64,000 nucleotides of DNA, from assembly GCF_040412085.2 (NCBI RefSeq), contig NZ_CP115920.1:1550001-1614000 (forward strand). Direction: 5' to 3'. A model generated the notes under the pieces. The model had not been told where the DNA came from. It did not search any database and saw only the letters and a program-made list of their open reading frames with translations. Source of the stretch: Vibrio sp. CB1-14. Its GTDB lineage: Bacteria > Pseudomonadota > Gammaproteobacteria > Enterobacterales > Vibrionaceae. Positions 8,790-17,247 of this stretch are shown here, piece by piece (positions within the stretch are counted from its first letter, which is position 1; every line of letters starts with the position of its first letter). A program made the position numbers and the translations under genes.

Positions 8790-9006
8790 CATGGTTTCTA
8801 GCTCACTTTTGGACAAAAGTTACTTAGAATTATCATTTAAATTAGGAAAATGCGGATAACTTTAAGTATGAACTGGTCGCTTAGTGAAGTTTTCGGCTTT
8901 ACTGCCACAAATCACTCGCTAATATCTACAATTCGTCACAAAATCCAGCACCGTTGCATATAATGACACCCCTGCAAGTAGCTGATTCATTCATTGCAAA
9001 AATACC

Positions 9007-9052
9007 CACTATGCGCATAGTGTGATAGAAAACGCAAATAATACTATTTGCG
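9007..9052 (+). promoter_or_regulatory. paired inverted repeats upstream of the lipoprotein gene
   Basis: A perfect 16-bp palindrome, CACTATGCGCATAGTG (9007-9022), is followed 10 bp later by an 8-bp-arm hairpin, CGCAAATA-ATAC-TATTTGCG (9033-9052). They end 58 nt before the ATG at 9111. Their position suits a dimeric repressor/activator site or a structured 5' leader. No known operator consensus was matched. Confidence 0.45.
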
Positions 9053-9110
9053 ATGCAAGTGAGAGCCCGTGGAAATACCATCTAGACAGCTTTAAAACCA
9101 AGGAAATATA

Positions 9111-11498
9111 ATGAAAACAACAAAATTTTTTGCTTTGTCTATTCTTGCTGGTGCTATTACGGGCTGTGGGGGCGGTAGTGATAGCAGTGATGCTGGCGAA
9201 ATTACTTCCCCAACAACCACCCAGGTGGCTGGTACTGCAATTAGTACTACTCCGTTGAATTTGTCGCAGGTCTGTTTAGATTTCGATGCAACTACAAGCT
9301 GTAGTTCTAATTACCAAACCCAAACAGATACAAGTGGTAAATTTGCATTCGACGTATCGGAAAAAGACAGTGCGAATCTTGACACTGCTGTTATTACCGT
9401 AATTACGCCCAGTGCCCTGACCCAAAATACACCAGTAATATTCTCAGCTTCAACTGCAATACAAGTCGCGGAAGATACTATTGACTATCAAAGCTATCTA
9501 GCACTTACGTCTAATAAAAACAACGTTATTGTTTCTCCACTAACTTCTCAAGTGGCAGATAAAGTAACCCTGAATGGTAACAAACAAGTTGAAGATCTTG
9601 AGAGCGTTTTGAAACGAGCGGTTTCAGAAGTGAAAGAACTGAATGAAATGACAGATGTTGCTGATGAAGTTTTGTTTGGCAACTATCTCAATGCTTCAGA
9701 TGATATTACTTCCAGAATAAGAGCTAAAGCTGCACAAATTAAGCAGTGGAGGCAGCGAGCAACTGAAATCAAAAAGCAACTAAAAAGCGATCCTAACTAT
9801 AGTGAATGGAAAATCATTAAGCCTGTTGTTTGGAATGTATACCAGTATTCTTATCATACTGGAGAGTACATCAATCGTTATGAAGAGTACATTTACCTTG
9901 CTAAGCACAACCAAGGCAATCTTGTAGAGCGCTATGAGGGTAAGCAATGGTTACTTGACACTGAAGGCAATCCAGATCTTAACGCGCTGCTGCAGACTTA
10001 TACCGAAGATAAAGCTTGGAATGATGACCAGATCACTGAACGTACATACTGGGAATTTGATTACAACCAGGATAGCGTTTTTGCTTTCAAAGGTGAAAAG
10101 CTTGCTAAAGGTAGCTACTCAAAAACTTCGAGTGGTCGACACTCTATCGTAATGAAGGAGCTCTACAACGAGGGTGACCCTAGCACTGAAGGTGGTTGGA
10201 GTCAAAAAAGGCAGTATGATGAATATTGCGACTTAGAAAGCGAGTTCGACAAAATAGAACAAAGCGAGGCTTTGGACGTTTGTGTCGACATGTATCAAGT
10301 TCGTGAGTACACCAATTATACGGACGCGACCAAAGGGGCTGTAAATCAAGACTTAATGACTGAGTACAAGAAGCCAAACGGCGAAATCACACTCCCGATA
10401 GCTATGGACTATGTGGCTTACTACGAAGAACGTGAGCACTATTGGACTCTTGATGGTGGCCAAGGCACAGATATTCGCAAAGATTGGAATGCAATTAATA
10501 AGTCAGGCATTGAATTAGATCAACCACCATACAACCAAGTTCAAAGTAGTTATTTAGCTGCTGACGGTAATCGTTCAATCATTGACCAGGTTCCAATTTG
10601 GCGCGATCAAGCTTCAGCGAAAGAAAGCACACCAGCAACCATCCGTTTGCTTTCTCAAGTAAACCCTGTAAGTTGGGGGAACTTCAGCGAAGCATATGTG
10701 TATGAGGACGCACAAGAGTCAGATACTCAAAAGGTATTTAGCTCCATCACTGTACCTCTTGATATATCTGCGCGTTATGACAGTAACCGTCAAGCGGACA
10801 TTCAACTAAACCTTCCTCATCTAAGCGCCAGTGGTGCACCTGAAGAAGTGATACTTCAAAGCTTGGTACAAAACAAGTCGACAGGTGTTTTAACAGCACA
10901 AACAACCTTTAAGCCAATTACACCAGTCGCTGATATTCACAGCTTGGAAGCGTCGTTTGGCCCTACACAGATAATGAATGTAGAAGCTTCTGTTGATCCT
11001 GTAACTGCCGTTCACGGAATAAACCGCACCACACAATCAATAAAAGCTAATGGTACAGAGTTCAGCAATACTGTTCCTGCGTTCACCGAAGGTTATTACG
11101 GAAGTACGTGGAATGTAACAAGTAGTGATTTGCCCGAAAACTTGATGGAACTTCTATTCAATGGAGGTAGTAACTTCGAATTTGCAGAGTCAACCAATAT
11201 AAATAGTAGCGCTCTAAACCGTATTATGTGCTGGGATCACGACGTTGACCGAGTCGATATGGATCTGATGTACCTTAATGCTGGTGATCTAATCCTAACC
11301 GTTTACTGTAATGGAAACTGGATGAACAATGAAAATGAAGGTTCTCTTTCTGAATCTCCGAGCCAATATCTGCTAAAAATGACCACTCAGTTAGATGAGA
11401 ATGGCAATTTCTCAGCGACATTAAATCACTGGAAATACGGTGAAAACATCTTCCTTGATATGCCTAATTCTTATACTTTAGAGTTTACAAAATTGTAA
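9111..11498 (+). CDS. large lipoprotein of unknown function
   Basis: 795 aa. The signal peptide MKTTKFFALSILAGAITGCG ends in a lipobox (AITGC) followed by GGGSDSSD, typical of surface lipoproteins. Position +2 after the cysteine is glycine, not the Asp retention signal, so sorting to the outer membrane is expected. The segment after it (CLDFDATTSCSSNYQTQTDT) resembles the carboxypeptidase-regulatory-like opening found in several Vibrio lipoproteins. The rest is rich in Y, W, D and N with no catalytic motif I recognise. A good AAGGAA precedes the ATG. It is monocistronic, with its own terminator, and lies between two inverted copies of a dispersed palindrome. Function unknown. Confidence 0.85.
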   Translation: MKTTKFFALSILAGAITGCGGGSDSSDAGEITSPTTTQVAGTAISTTPLNLSQVCLDFDATTSCSSNYQTQTDTSGKFAFDVSEKDSANLDTAVITVITPSALTQNTPVIFSASTAIQVAEDTIDYQSYLALTSNKNNVIVSPLTSQVADKVTLNGNKQVEDLESVLKRAVSEVKELNEMTDVADEVLFGNYLNASDDITSRIRAKAAQIKQWRQRATEIKKQLKSDPNYSEWKIIKPVVWNVYQYSYHTGEYINRYEEYIYLAKHNQGNLVERYEGKQWLLDTEGNPDLNALLQTYTEDKAWNDDQITERTYWEFDYNQDSVFAFKGEKLAKGSYSKTSSGRHSIVMKELYNEGDPSTEGGWSQKRQYDEYCDLESEFDKIEQSEALDVCVDMYQVREYTNYTDATKGAVNQDLMTEYKKPNGEITLPIAMDYVAYYEEREHYWTLDGGQGTDIRKDWNAINKSGIELDQPPYNQVQSSYLAADGNRSIIDQVPIWRDQASAKESTPATIRLLSQVNPVSWGNFSEAYVYEDAQESDTQKVFSSITVPLDISARYDSNRQADIQLNLPHLSASGAPEEVILQSLVQNKSTGVLTAQTTFKPITPVADIHSLEASFGPTQIMNVEASVDPVTAVHGINRTTQSIKANGTEFSNTVPAFTEGYYGSTWNVTSSDLPENLMELLFNGGSNFEFAESTNINSSALNRIMCWDHDVDRVDMDLMYLNAGDLILTVYCNGNWMNNENEGSLSESPSQYLLKMTTQLDENGNFSATLNHWKYGENIFLDMPNSYTLEFTKL

Positions 11499-11516
11499 GC
11501 AATTGAACCCACCAAC

Positions 11517-11550
11517 CCAACAAGGCGAGTCAATCCGCTCGTCTTGTTGG
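11517..11550 (+). terminator. terminator-like hairpin after the lipoprotein gene
   Basis: 13-bp arms (11517-11529 and 11538-11550) with a single G-T wobble and an 8-nt loop. The T-tract is poor, so this may act partly by stabilising the mRNA end. Confidence 0.75.
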
Positions 11551-11829
11551 TCAATTAACGAAGTGACTGAATTAACATCGTTGCTCGGCAAAAACTCCAC
11601 TAACTTTCCAAGTTTCACCTATTAGTAAAACTAAGTCATTTGATAGCCCATGTAAGAGAAGCCCCGACTGGTGCTTGCACATAATGGGGCAAAACCACGT
11701 TTAACTCCGAAGCAATTACTCGCGGTGACTAGATTCCTGCCTGTGCAGGAATGACGGAAATATTGGTGCTGGGTCATTTTCGAGTTAGGCTGGCGAACTC
11801 GAATGTGGGCAGATTTAAGTTGGGAGTTT
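11551..11829. other. intergenic region containing dispersed palindrome copy 2
   Basis: About 280 bp without a believable gene; a 72-codon reverse frame here reads through the palindrome and is not protein-like. It holds the second CGTCATTCC-type palindrome. Confidence 0.5.
11730..11756 (-). repeat. palindromic dispersed repeat, copy 2 (inverted)
   Basis: On the reverse strand CGTCATTCC, stem with TGC/GCA extension around an ACAG loop, then GGAATCTA. It is in opposite orientation to the copy at 8696-8723; together they bracket the lipoprotein gene. Confidence 0.7.
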
Positions 11830-12018
11830 TCAATTATCTCTACTCGCATTCGTTTGCAACAATCTCTTTTTAAGTTCCTTCTGAAGTGCCTTTGTTGCGT
11901 AAGGCTTCATGTTTTTCCATTTTTGGCACTCTTCCCGAGTTCTACCGCAACCCAAACACCATCCTTTGGAACTTGAAAAATTACAGACGCCAATGCAGGG
12001 ACTTTGTTGCTTCTTCAT
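11830..12018 (-). CDS. DUF1289 domain protein
   Basis: 62 aa. SPCIGVCNFSSSKGWCLGCG carries the four-cysteine pattern of DUF1289 (CxxxC...CxGC), a probable small metal- or Fe-S-binding motif, followed by RTREECQKW. Such proteins are common in proteobacteria and functionally uncharacterised. The ATG has only a weak purine-rich stretch upstream. It is the second gene of a leftward run (12342 to 11830). A paralogue lies at 14240. Confidence 0.85.
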   Translation of the reverse strand: MKKQQSPCIGVCNFSSSKGWCLGCGRTREECQKWKNMKPYATKALQKELKKRLLQTNASRDN

Positions 12019-12048
12019 ACCGTATGTCTCTTTCGCGTAATTTAACTT

Positions 12049-12342
12049 TTAACGTGTTTCGTAATTGATTTGCTTACCCACGTTTTTTATTTGTACGCCA
12101 ACCTGATTAAACGCATTTTGGATGCTAGTTGAAACGTGTTGCTGGCCATCGCTTGTCAAAAAGTTGGTTCTATCTTGGTTCGATTCGAATACACAGATAA
12201 TTTGTAAGCTCTGTGGGAAGGACTGGAATTTGACCGTGTGAGTCACCCAAAGAAAACCTTCGTAGTTTTTTAGCGTACCTTCACAAACTTCGGTCAACAC
12301 TTCTCTGATTAGATTATCAATTTTCTTATCAGATTTACGCAT
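12049..12342 (-). CDS. conserved hypothetical protein (97 aa)
   Basis: MRKSDKKIDNLIREVLTEVC opens a small soluble alpha/beta-looking protein with no recognised motif. Similar Vibrio proteins are sometimes labelled Fis-family regulators, but no Fis-type C-terminal helix-turn-helix can be seen, so I do not adopt that name. I use the ATG at 12342 with AGGAAG eight bases upstream; a TTG one codon earlier gives the longer frame. It is followed 30 nt later by the DUF1289 gene, so they are probably co-transcribed. Function unknown. Confidence 0.75.
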   Translation of the reverse strand: MRKSDKKIDNLIREVLTEVCEGTLKNYEGFLWVTHTVKFQSFPQSLQIICVFESNQDRTNFLTSDGQQHVSTSIQNAFNQVGVQIKNVGKQINYETR

Positions 12343-12365
12343 CAAGAAAACTTCCTATTTATAGT

Positions 12366-12399
12366 GGGTGAGTAACTATGATGGCATACTTACTCATCC
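12366..12399. terminator. hairpin between patatin gene and downstream pair
   Basis: Arms GGGTGAGTAA (12366-12375) and TTACTCATCC (12390-12399), one wobble, 14-nt loop, right after the patatin stop. No T-run, so it is a candidate only. Confidence 0.4.
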
Positions 12400-12403
12400 A
12401 TTA

Positions 12404-13273
12404 TTAGCAAAAGTGACACTCTTCCTGTCGATACTCGAGTTTACCTGTCAGATGATTGACATGGCTTCGCCCTTCTTCCATACCCATTTCATAGCCTTTA
12501 TCGAGTAGAGCTTTTTTCATCGTTAAGCGCTGCACAGGAAAGTCCTCGGTTGGGGTGATGACTCGAACCACGCAATCTTTGGGTGGGTTTTTAATAAACA
12601 GCAGCGAGTCATTGTAGTTTTCAGCACGTTTTGCCAGCGCTAGCCCAATGTTTGGATGCTTCGTGAATAACTTTTTCATTAGCCAACCTGCTTTAGGCTT
12701 TGGCATTTCATAGCTTAAAGGGTGCGATAAAATCACAGTGATGTCTCTTGCTCCGCGGCGATAAGCTTCACGTACTGGAATCGAATCAGCCACGCCGCCA
12801 TCGGTGTAGCAGCCGCCATCAAAACAAGGAGTCTCTTTGTAGGCAAGGGGCAGCGAAGCGGTGGCTTCAATAGCCTTGGCGATATTGTCTGGCGTGATTT
12901 CGTAGTAATCGGGACGGCCAGTGGCGATATTGGTGGCTGCAGCGATAAAAGGAGCCGATGTAAACACGCGCTCCAGATCCAAAGGAAATCGGCGATTAGA
13001 TTCTTCATAGAGCCATTTCACATCGACCAAATGGCCGCCAGAAACAAATCGACGTGGGTTGTAGAACTGTTTGCTGGTCGCCAACTCAGTAATGACTTGA
13101 TAGCTTCGAGTTGGTGCATTGCCTAAGTAACTAAGTAGGTTGGAAGCACCCGCAGAGACGCCGAGAACAAAGTCATAAGGGCGATAGTCTTGCTCTAAAA
13201 ATGCATCGAGTACGCCGGCTGCGAAAATGCCGCGCATGGCGCCTCCCTCGACAATGAGTGCTTTGGTGGTCAT
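12404..13273 (-). CDS. patatin-like phospholipase (YjjU-like)
   Basis: 289-aa serine hydrolase. The glycine-rich oxyanion loop EGGAMRGIFAAGVLDAF opens the protein, GVSAGASN carries the GxSxG nucleophile and DGGVADSIPV gives the catalytic aspartate, so the patatin Ser-Asp dyad is complete. No signal peptide is seen, so it is likely a cytoplasmic or membrane-associated lipid acyl hydrolase, as in the RssA/YjjU group. I use the ATG at 13273, which begins right before the oxyanion loop (MTTKALIVEGG); the longer frame adds seven residues. Substrate unknown. Confidence 0.9.
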   Translation of the reverse strand: MTTKALIVEGGAMRGIFAAGVLDAFLEQDYRPYDFVLGVSAGASNLLSYLGNAPTRSYQVITELATSKQFYNPRRFVSGGHLVDVKWLYEESNRRFPLDLERVFTSAPFIAAATNIATGRPDYYEITPDNIAKAIEATASLPLAYKETPCFDGGCYTDGGVADSIPVREAYRRGARDITVILSHPLSYEMPKPKAGWLMKKLFTKHPNIGLALAKRAENYNDSLLFIKNPPKDCVVRVITPTEDFPVQRLTMKKALLDKGYEMGMEEGRSHVNHLTGKLEYRQEECHFC

Positions 13274-13443
13274 GGGTAATCTCGTTTGGTTCAATATAGC
13301 AATTCAATATGTCGATAAGATACGTGCTTTGCTGTGCGAGAGATAACTGGATGTGGTTATTCTTCCAATAGGCAAAACCAATGTTGTAAAACCAATGTTG
13401 TAAAGCAAAGGTTGGGTAAGAGCCGAGGGTAGGGAAGGGATAC

Positions 13444-13470
13444 AAAAAGGCCTCGCATAAAGCGAGGCCT
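13444..13470 (-). terminator. Rho-independent terminator of the META lipoprotein gene
   Basis: AGGCCTCGC (13448-13456) and GCGAGGCCT (13462-13470) with a 5-nt loop, followed on the reverse strand by a run of T (13444-13448). It lies 20 nt past the stop at 13490. Confidence 0.92.
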
Positions 13471-13489
13471 CCTAGATCATGTGTTTGGC

Positions 13490-13948
13490 TTAGTTTACCC
13501 AGTCTTTTAGCTCAAATGTTAGCGTATGCGCTTGGCCTTTAAGCTCTAAACCGTTCTGAGTGACAGTGATTTCACTCCAGTCAGAAAGGGTTTGAGAAAC
13601 GGTTCTTTCGATGTCCATTGCCGCGCCTGGGCACATTTTCATCGTCATACCCATTTTTTCAATGCGGAACTGACCGTCTTTCAACTCACCTTGACCGAAG
13701 AAGTTATTACAACCTGCGTTGCCGTTGGCTGTCATTTTTTCACCGATTTCTAGGCGTGGCGCTTCGCTTTGCTCTTCGATTTGAATTGGGTTGCCATCAA
13801 TTTGAACCAGATTCCAGTTATGGTGCTGAAGATCCTGAGCGGTAACGGCTTTCATTGGCTCCTCCTGCTTAGCATCGTTTGCGGCACAAGCCGTCATAAG
13901 AACTGGAAGCGCAACAGCTGCGAGTACCTTCTTAGAAAAAATCTTCAT
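13490..13948 (-). CDS. META domain lipoprotein (HslJ-like)
   Basis: 152 aa. The signal peptide MKIFSKKVLAAVALPVLMTA ends at a lipobox cysteine (LMTAC), followed by a META domain: LQHHNWNLVQIDGNPI, TANGNAGCNNFFGQGELKDG, and MTMKMCPGAAMDIERT. The NxxxGCNxFxG and M-x-CP motifs are shared with E. coli HslJ, a heat-inducible outer-membrane protein linked to novobiocin resistance. Two conserved cysteines could pair. Position +2 after the lipobox cysteine is Ala, so outer-membrane sorting is expected. TTGGAGCAATAAAT upstream contains a good GGAG. Confidence 0.9.
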   Translation of the reverse strand: MKIFSKKVLAAVALPVLMTACAANDAKQEEPMKAVTAQDLQHHNWNLVQIDGNPIQIEEQSEAPRLEIGEKMTANGNAGCNNFFGQGELKDGQFRIEKMGMTMKMCPGAAMDIERTVSQTLSDWSEITVTQNGLELKGQAHTLTFELKDWVN

Positions 13949-14239
13949 ATTTATTGCTCCAACTAAATGAAATTGCTGACTAGCGTATCTAATAAAACAC
14001 TGTTTTTTGTCAGGAGTAGGTTATCTTTAGTATAGTGGGATTTCAACCTAGGATGTGGAAGTTATTGTATATCCATGTTGCAGGTATGGCTACTGACCGA
14101 TAATTCAGACTATTCTTACTTTCTGAATTTTAAGCTTTGTAAGGTGGGTGCTAGAGTAATTGAAGGGCGAAAACAGAGGTATAGCGAGGCAGAGCAATAT
14201 TTGCCAGCCAGATTAATGATTGGATAGCAAGGAAAGTGA

Positions 14240-14494
14240 ATGGAACAGCTTGAGTTTTTTACCGTGCCGAGTCCTTGTGTTCGAGTTTGTACGGTGGATG
14301 AAAGGGGGTATTGCCAAGGATGTATGCGCAAGCGGGAAGAACGTTTTAATTGGCTTTCTTATACGTCGGCACAGCAGCTGCATATTATCAAACTTTGTCG
14401 GCAGCGATATCGTCGTAAATTAGCACAGGGTAAAGTCCCTGTGCCAAATAAAGTTCTCGAGGAGGAAACAAGCCCGCAGCAGGACTTGTTTTAA
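14240..14494 (+). CDS. DUF1289 domain protein, second copy
   Basis: 84 aa. SPCVRVCTVDERGYCQGCMR has the same four-cysteine DUF1289 motif as the gene at 11830, with a longer basic C-terminal tail (RRKLAQGKVPVPNK). GGAAAGTGA precedes the ATG. The two proteins lie 2.2 kb apart on opposite strands and differ outside the cysteine motif, so they look like old paralogues, not a recent duplication. Function unknown. Confidence 0.85.
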   Translation: MEQLEFFTVPSPCVRVCTVDERGYCQGCMRKREERFNWLSYTSAQQLHIIKLCRQRYRRKLAQGKVPVPNKVLEEETSPQQDLF

Positions 14495-14533
14495 CTAACA
14501 CCTAAACCCAAGAATTAAGGCAAGACCGAGGTG

Positions 14534-15253
14534 TCAAAGCCAATAGTCACCAAGTACTTTGGTTTCATTGTCCTGATAGGCCATTTGCGCCTGAAGCAAC
14601 TCTGCTGTTGCAACAGCATCCATCAGAGCGTGGTGAGGTGGGTAGTCTGGCAACCCATAGCGGCGACGTGTTTGACCTAAACGCACCGAATCCGCACGCT
14701 TACCTTTGAGCTTATTGACTATGCCCGCCGTTAATTTCTCTTGATAGTCCGACTCTACCTGCATGGTGTCGACAACTGGGAACTCAATACCTTCACCGAG
14801 CATTTTCTTCAATGCACAGTTTAAAAAACCGCGTTCAATGGGGCGGTAATGCACTACGATGATTTTTCCAGCTAAAGCGTTGAGCACGTCGGCCAATATC
14901 TCATTCAATGTAGGCGCATCAATCAAGTCATTGTGGGTGATGCCGTGAATGACCACAGACTCTTCTTCGAGTTTAGCTTTTGGTCTTACTGTCCAATGAG
15001 CGGCTTGACGGAGTTTAACTCGAGAGAGTGTAAATGGGACTAAACCAATCGACAGAATCCCATCTTTTTCTGGGTTAAGTCCTGTCGTCTCGAAATCCAA
15101 GGCAACAAAAGGCACTTCATTCAAAGGGGTTTCTGGTGACGGTAAGCCTGCAGCATAAAAGGCTTTGAGCCTGTCATCTTTGGCACGCTCACTAAGTTGT
15201 TCGAACTTACTGTTCCATTGCACTGCCGGAGCTTTAAGGAGCTTCTTTATCAT
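14534..15253 (-). CDS. 3'-5' exonuclease, DnaQ family
   Basis: 239 aa. FVALDFETTGLNPEKDGILS is exonuclease motif I (DxE), VVHYRPIERGFL gives motif II, and YGLPDYPPHHALMDAVATAE gives the ExoIII motif (HxxxxD). All metal-binding acidic residues are present. It is not fused to a polymerase and is probably a stand-alone nuclease of the type often found next to cNMP/CBS/DUF294 proteins. It starts 5 nt after the upstream stop with AGTAGGTC as ribosome site, so the pair forms an operon. The biological substrate, perhaps RNA or a nucleotide, is unknown. Confidence 0.9.
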   Translation of the reverse strand: MIKKLLKAPAVQWNSKFEQLSERAKDDRLKAFYAAGLPSPETPLNEVPFVALDFETTGLNPEKDGILSIGLVPFTLSRVKLRQAAHWTVRPKAKLEEESVVIHGITHNDLIDAPTLNEILADVLNALAGKIIVVHYRPIERGFLNCALKKMLGEGIEFPVVDTMQVESDYQEKLTAGIVNKLKGKRADSVRLGQTRRRYGLPDYPPHHALMDAVATAELLQAQMAYQDNETKVLGDYWL

Positions 15254-15258
15254 ATGAC

Positions 15259-17148
15259 CTACTTAAAGTTGTTACTGGCTTGATAGCGGAACTTCAGGAA
15301 GTTCTGACCGTTGCTCAAGATTTGGAACGCATCTTTGAGATTGCGTCTTTCAAAGTCGGACAGGTTCTCTGGCTCGACGTTGTTGTCTGGCTCGATACCT
15401 TGCTCGACGTCGAGCGCTTGGTGTGAGATACGCACCATTGAGATAAATTCGAGGGCATCTTTAAGATCACGTGCGCGACCCTTGGGTAAAATCCCTGCCT
15501 CGTGGATGTCATCTAGACGCTCAAACGAGTTAGTTGAGCGTGAGCCGACCGCGAGGGCGTGCACACGGATAAGGTCAACCAAAGGTGCCGTACCACGTCG
15601 TTTAAGGTTGATAGAGTTGTTATGACGGCCATCCTTTTCCATCACAAAATCTTTAAAGAAGCCTAGAGGCGGCTTGCGGTTAAGCGCATTGCGTGCCAAA
15701 CAGGCAAGGAAGCGGTTGTTGCGTCTCGCGCGTCTGACAATGAAGCTGTTGAGTTGCTCAGCCCATTTTAGCTTGCCATATACGCCATCTAGATCAAAGA
15801 AGATAGAGGCATTGAGTAGGGCTTTCGGGTTGGGGTCATCAATCCAATCAGCAAAGCAGGCTTCCCATTCTTTGCGGGTCATTCGCCACTCGGGATTGGT
15901 TGCCATGATATCGCCGGTGCAGTAGGTGTAACCGCAGTCCGCTAAACCATCGCAGATAAATTTGGAGAAGGCTTCAAAGTACTTACCGTGCTTGGCTTTA
16001 TCATAGCTGTCATCAAGAATAATGGCATTATCTTGATCTGTGACTATGAGCTGCTCATCACGTCCCATAGAACCCAGTGCTAAGAAGCAATATGGGATCG
16101 GTGCTTGGCCTAATTCTTCTTCTGCGAGTTCAATGATACGCTGTTTAAAGCTTCGTCCGATCACCGACATTGCAGTGCCTACCATGTGGGCGTTAGCATC
16201 TTCATTCACCAAGCGCACGAAACTGTCGCGAACCTGTTCAGACAGTGCTTTGAGTTCTTCAATGGACTGTTGCTGGAAGATACTGCTTACTAGCAGCAGC
16301 GAGTTCTGCGATTCGTAACGAACGATATCGGTGGTTTCGATGATCCCCAACGGTTTTTTGTTTTTAAGCACCGGTAGATGATGGACGTTATAACGAAGCA
16401 TGGTGAGCATGGCTTCGTAAACGTACGCGTTGTGATCAAGTGAAATTACGTCAGTAGACATGACAGAGGAGACTTCGTCTTGTGGATCTAGGTTTTCCGC
16501 AAGAACGCGTGTGCACAAGTCTCTGTCGGTAATAATACCGACGACGGGAGAGGAGTCATCTTCATCACTTTCGACGATTTCAGGGTCGATAATGAGCAGT
16601 GATGACACTTGTTCATCCGCCATAACGCGCGCGGCATTTTGGATACTACTGCTACGTTCAATAGTCGGTGCATCTCGGGTCAAAAGGGTTCGAACTTTTG
16701 ATGTTGTAAGGTCGTTGGTGTTCTCATTGTTCGAGACGGTTTGCCGCAATCGAACCGTATCTTCTACTTCAACAAAGTCAGCGAAGGAGTCAAAGCCATC
16801 ATATAGCTCCTGAAACACTTCAGCGGGAATGCAGTACACCAACGTATCTTCGACGGCTTTGGCGGGGAAACGTACCTTGTTGTTGGTAAGAAGACCCATT
16901 TGACCGAACAGATCGCCTTCATCAATTCGGTTGTATAGCTCACCTTTACGGCGGTAGATTTCGACGACGCCGCTGCGCACCATAAACAGATCTTGGATAT
17001 CGTCACCAAAATGAATGATTGGGGTGTCTTCACGATAGTAGCCAATCTCGATTTGCTGTGAGATGTGTATCAGCGTTTCTTCAGGGAGTTCATCGAAAGG
17101 GGGATGAGAGGCCAGAAAGTTCTGGATTTCAATCAGTTCAGCGTCCAT
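15259..17148 (-). CDS. cNMP-binding / CBS / DUF294 nucleotidyltransferase-like protein
   Basis: 629 aa, multi-domain. A cyclic-nucleotide-binding fold occupies about residues 1-125 (FGDDIQDLFMVRSGVVEIYR, EGDLFGQMGLLTNN). A CBS pair spans about 150-285 (VGIITDRDLCTRVLAENLDP and HHLPVLKNKKPLGIIETTDI). A DUF294 nucleotidyltransferase-like domain with GSMGRDEQLIVTDQDNAIIL follows (about 345-365), then the DUF294 C-terminal domain. The layout suggests a signal-responsive nucleotidyltransferase, related in fold to GlnD. The ATG at 17148 follows AAGGCTCGTC. It is co-transcribed with the exonuclease downstream. In other proteobacteria this pair sits beside acetate permease genes (recalled); here it does not. 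Confidence 0.9.
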   Translation of the reverse strand: MDAELIEIQNFLASHPPFDELPEETLIHISQQIEIGYYREDTPIIHFGDDIQDLFMVRSGVVEIYRRKGELYNRIDEGDLFGQMGLLTNNKVRFPAKAVEDTLVYCIPAEVFQELYDGFDSFADFVEVEDTVRLRQTVSNNENTNDLTTSKVRTLLTRDAPTIERSSSIQNAARVMADEQVSSLLIIDPEIVESDEDDSSPVVGIITDRDLCTRVLAENLDPQDEVSSVMSTDVISLDHNAYVYEAMLTMLRYNVHHLPVLKNKKPLGIIETTDIVRYESQNSLLLVSSIFQQQSIEELKALSEQVRDSFVRLVNEDANAHMVGTAMSVIGRSFKQRIIELAEEELGQAPIPYCFLALGSMGRDEQLIVTDQDNAIILDDSYDKAKHGKYFEAFSKFICDGLADCGYTYCTGDIMATNPEWRMTRKEWEACFADWIDDPNPKALLNASIFFDLDGVYGKLKWAEQLNSFIVRRARRNNRFLACLARNALNRKPPLGFFKDFVMEKDGRHNNSINLKRRGTAPLVDLIRVHALAVGSRSTNSFERLDDIHEAGILPKGRARDLKDALEFISMVRISHQALDVEQGIEPDNNVEPENLSDFERRNLKDAFQILSNGQNFLKFRYQASNNFK

Positions 17149-17198
17149 GACGAGCCTTATCAAATGGAGTATCTGTTAATACTACACGCTGAAACCAA

Positions 17199-17222
17199 AA
17201 AGGTCAGCTTACGCTGACCTTT
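17199..17222 (-). terminator. Rho-independent terminator of aspC
   Basis: Perfect 10-bp stem AAAGGTCAGC/GCTGACCTTT with a 4-nt loop, ending in T-rich sequence on the reverse strand. It may work in both directions. Confidence 0.92.
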
Positions 17223-17247
17223 GAGTTAATATTTTGATATTAGGACA

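Larger units (their letters stand above)
8573..9110. other. 538-bp intergenic region with repeats upstream of a lipoprotein gene
   Basis: No credible protein-coding frame; a 61-codon frame through it merely reads across a palindromic repeat. It holds a dispersed palindrome (8696-8723), a 10-bp direct duplication (8770-8789) and two strong inverted repeats next to the lipoprotein start (9007-9052), each listed separately. Confidence 0.6.

Noticed and set aside
8674..8859. 61-codon frame
   Set aside because: Reads through the palindromic repeat and direct duplication; composition is not protein-like.
11631..11849. 72-codon reverse frame
   Set aside because: Runs across dispersed palindrome copy 2 and overlaps the DUF1289 end; no support.
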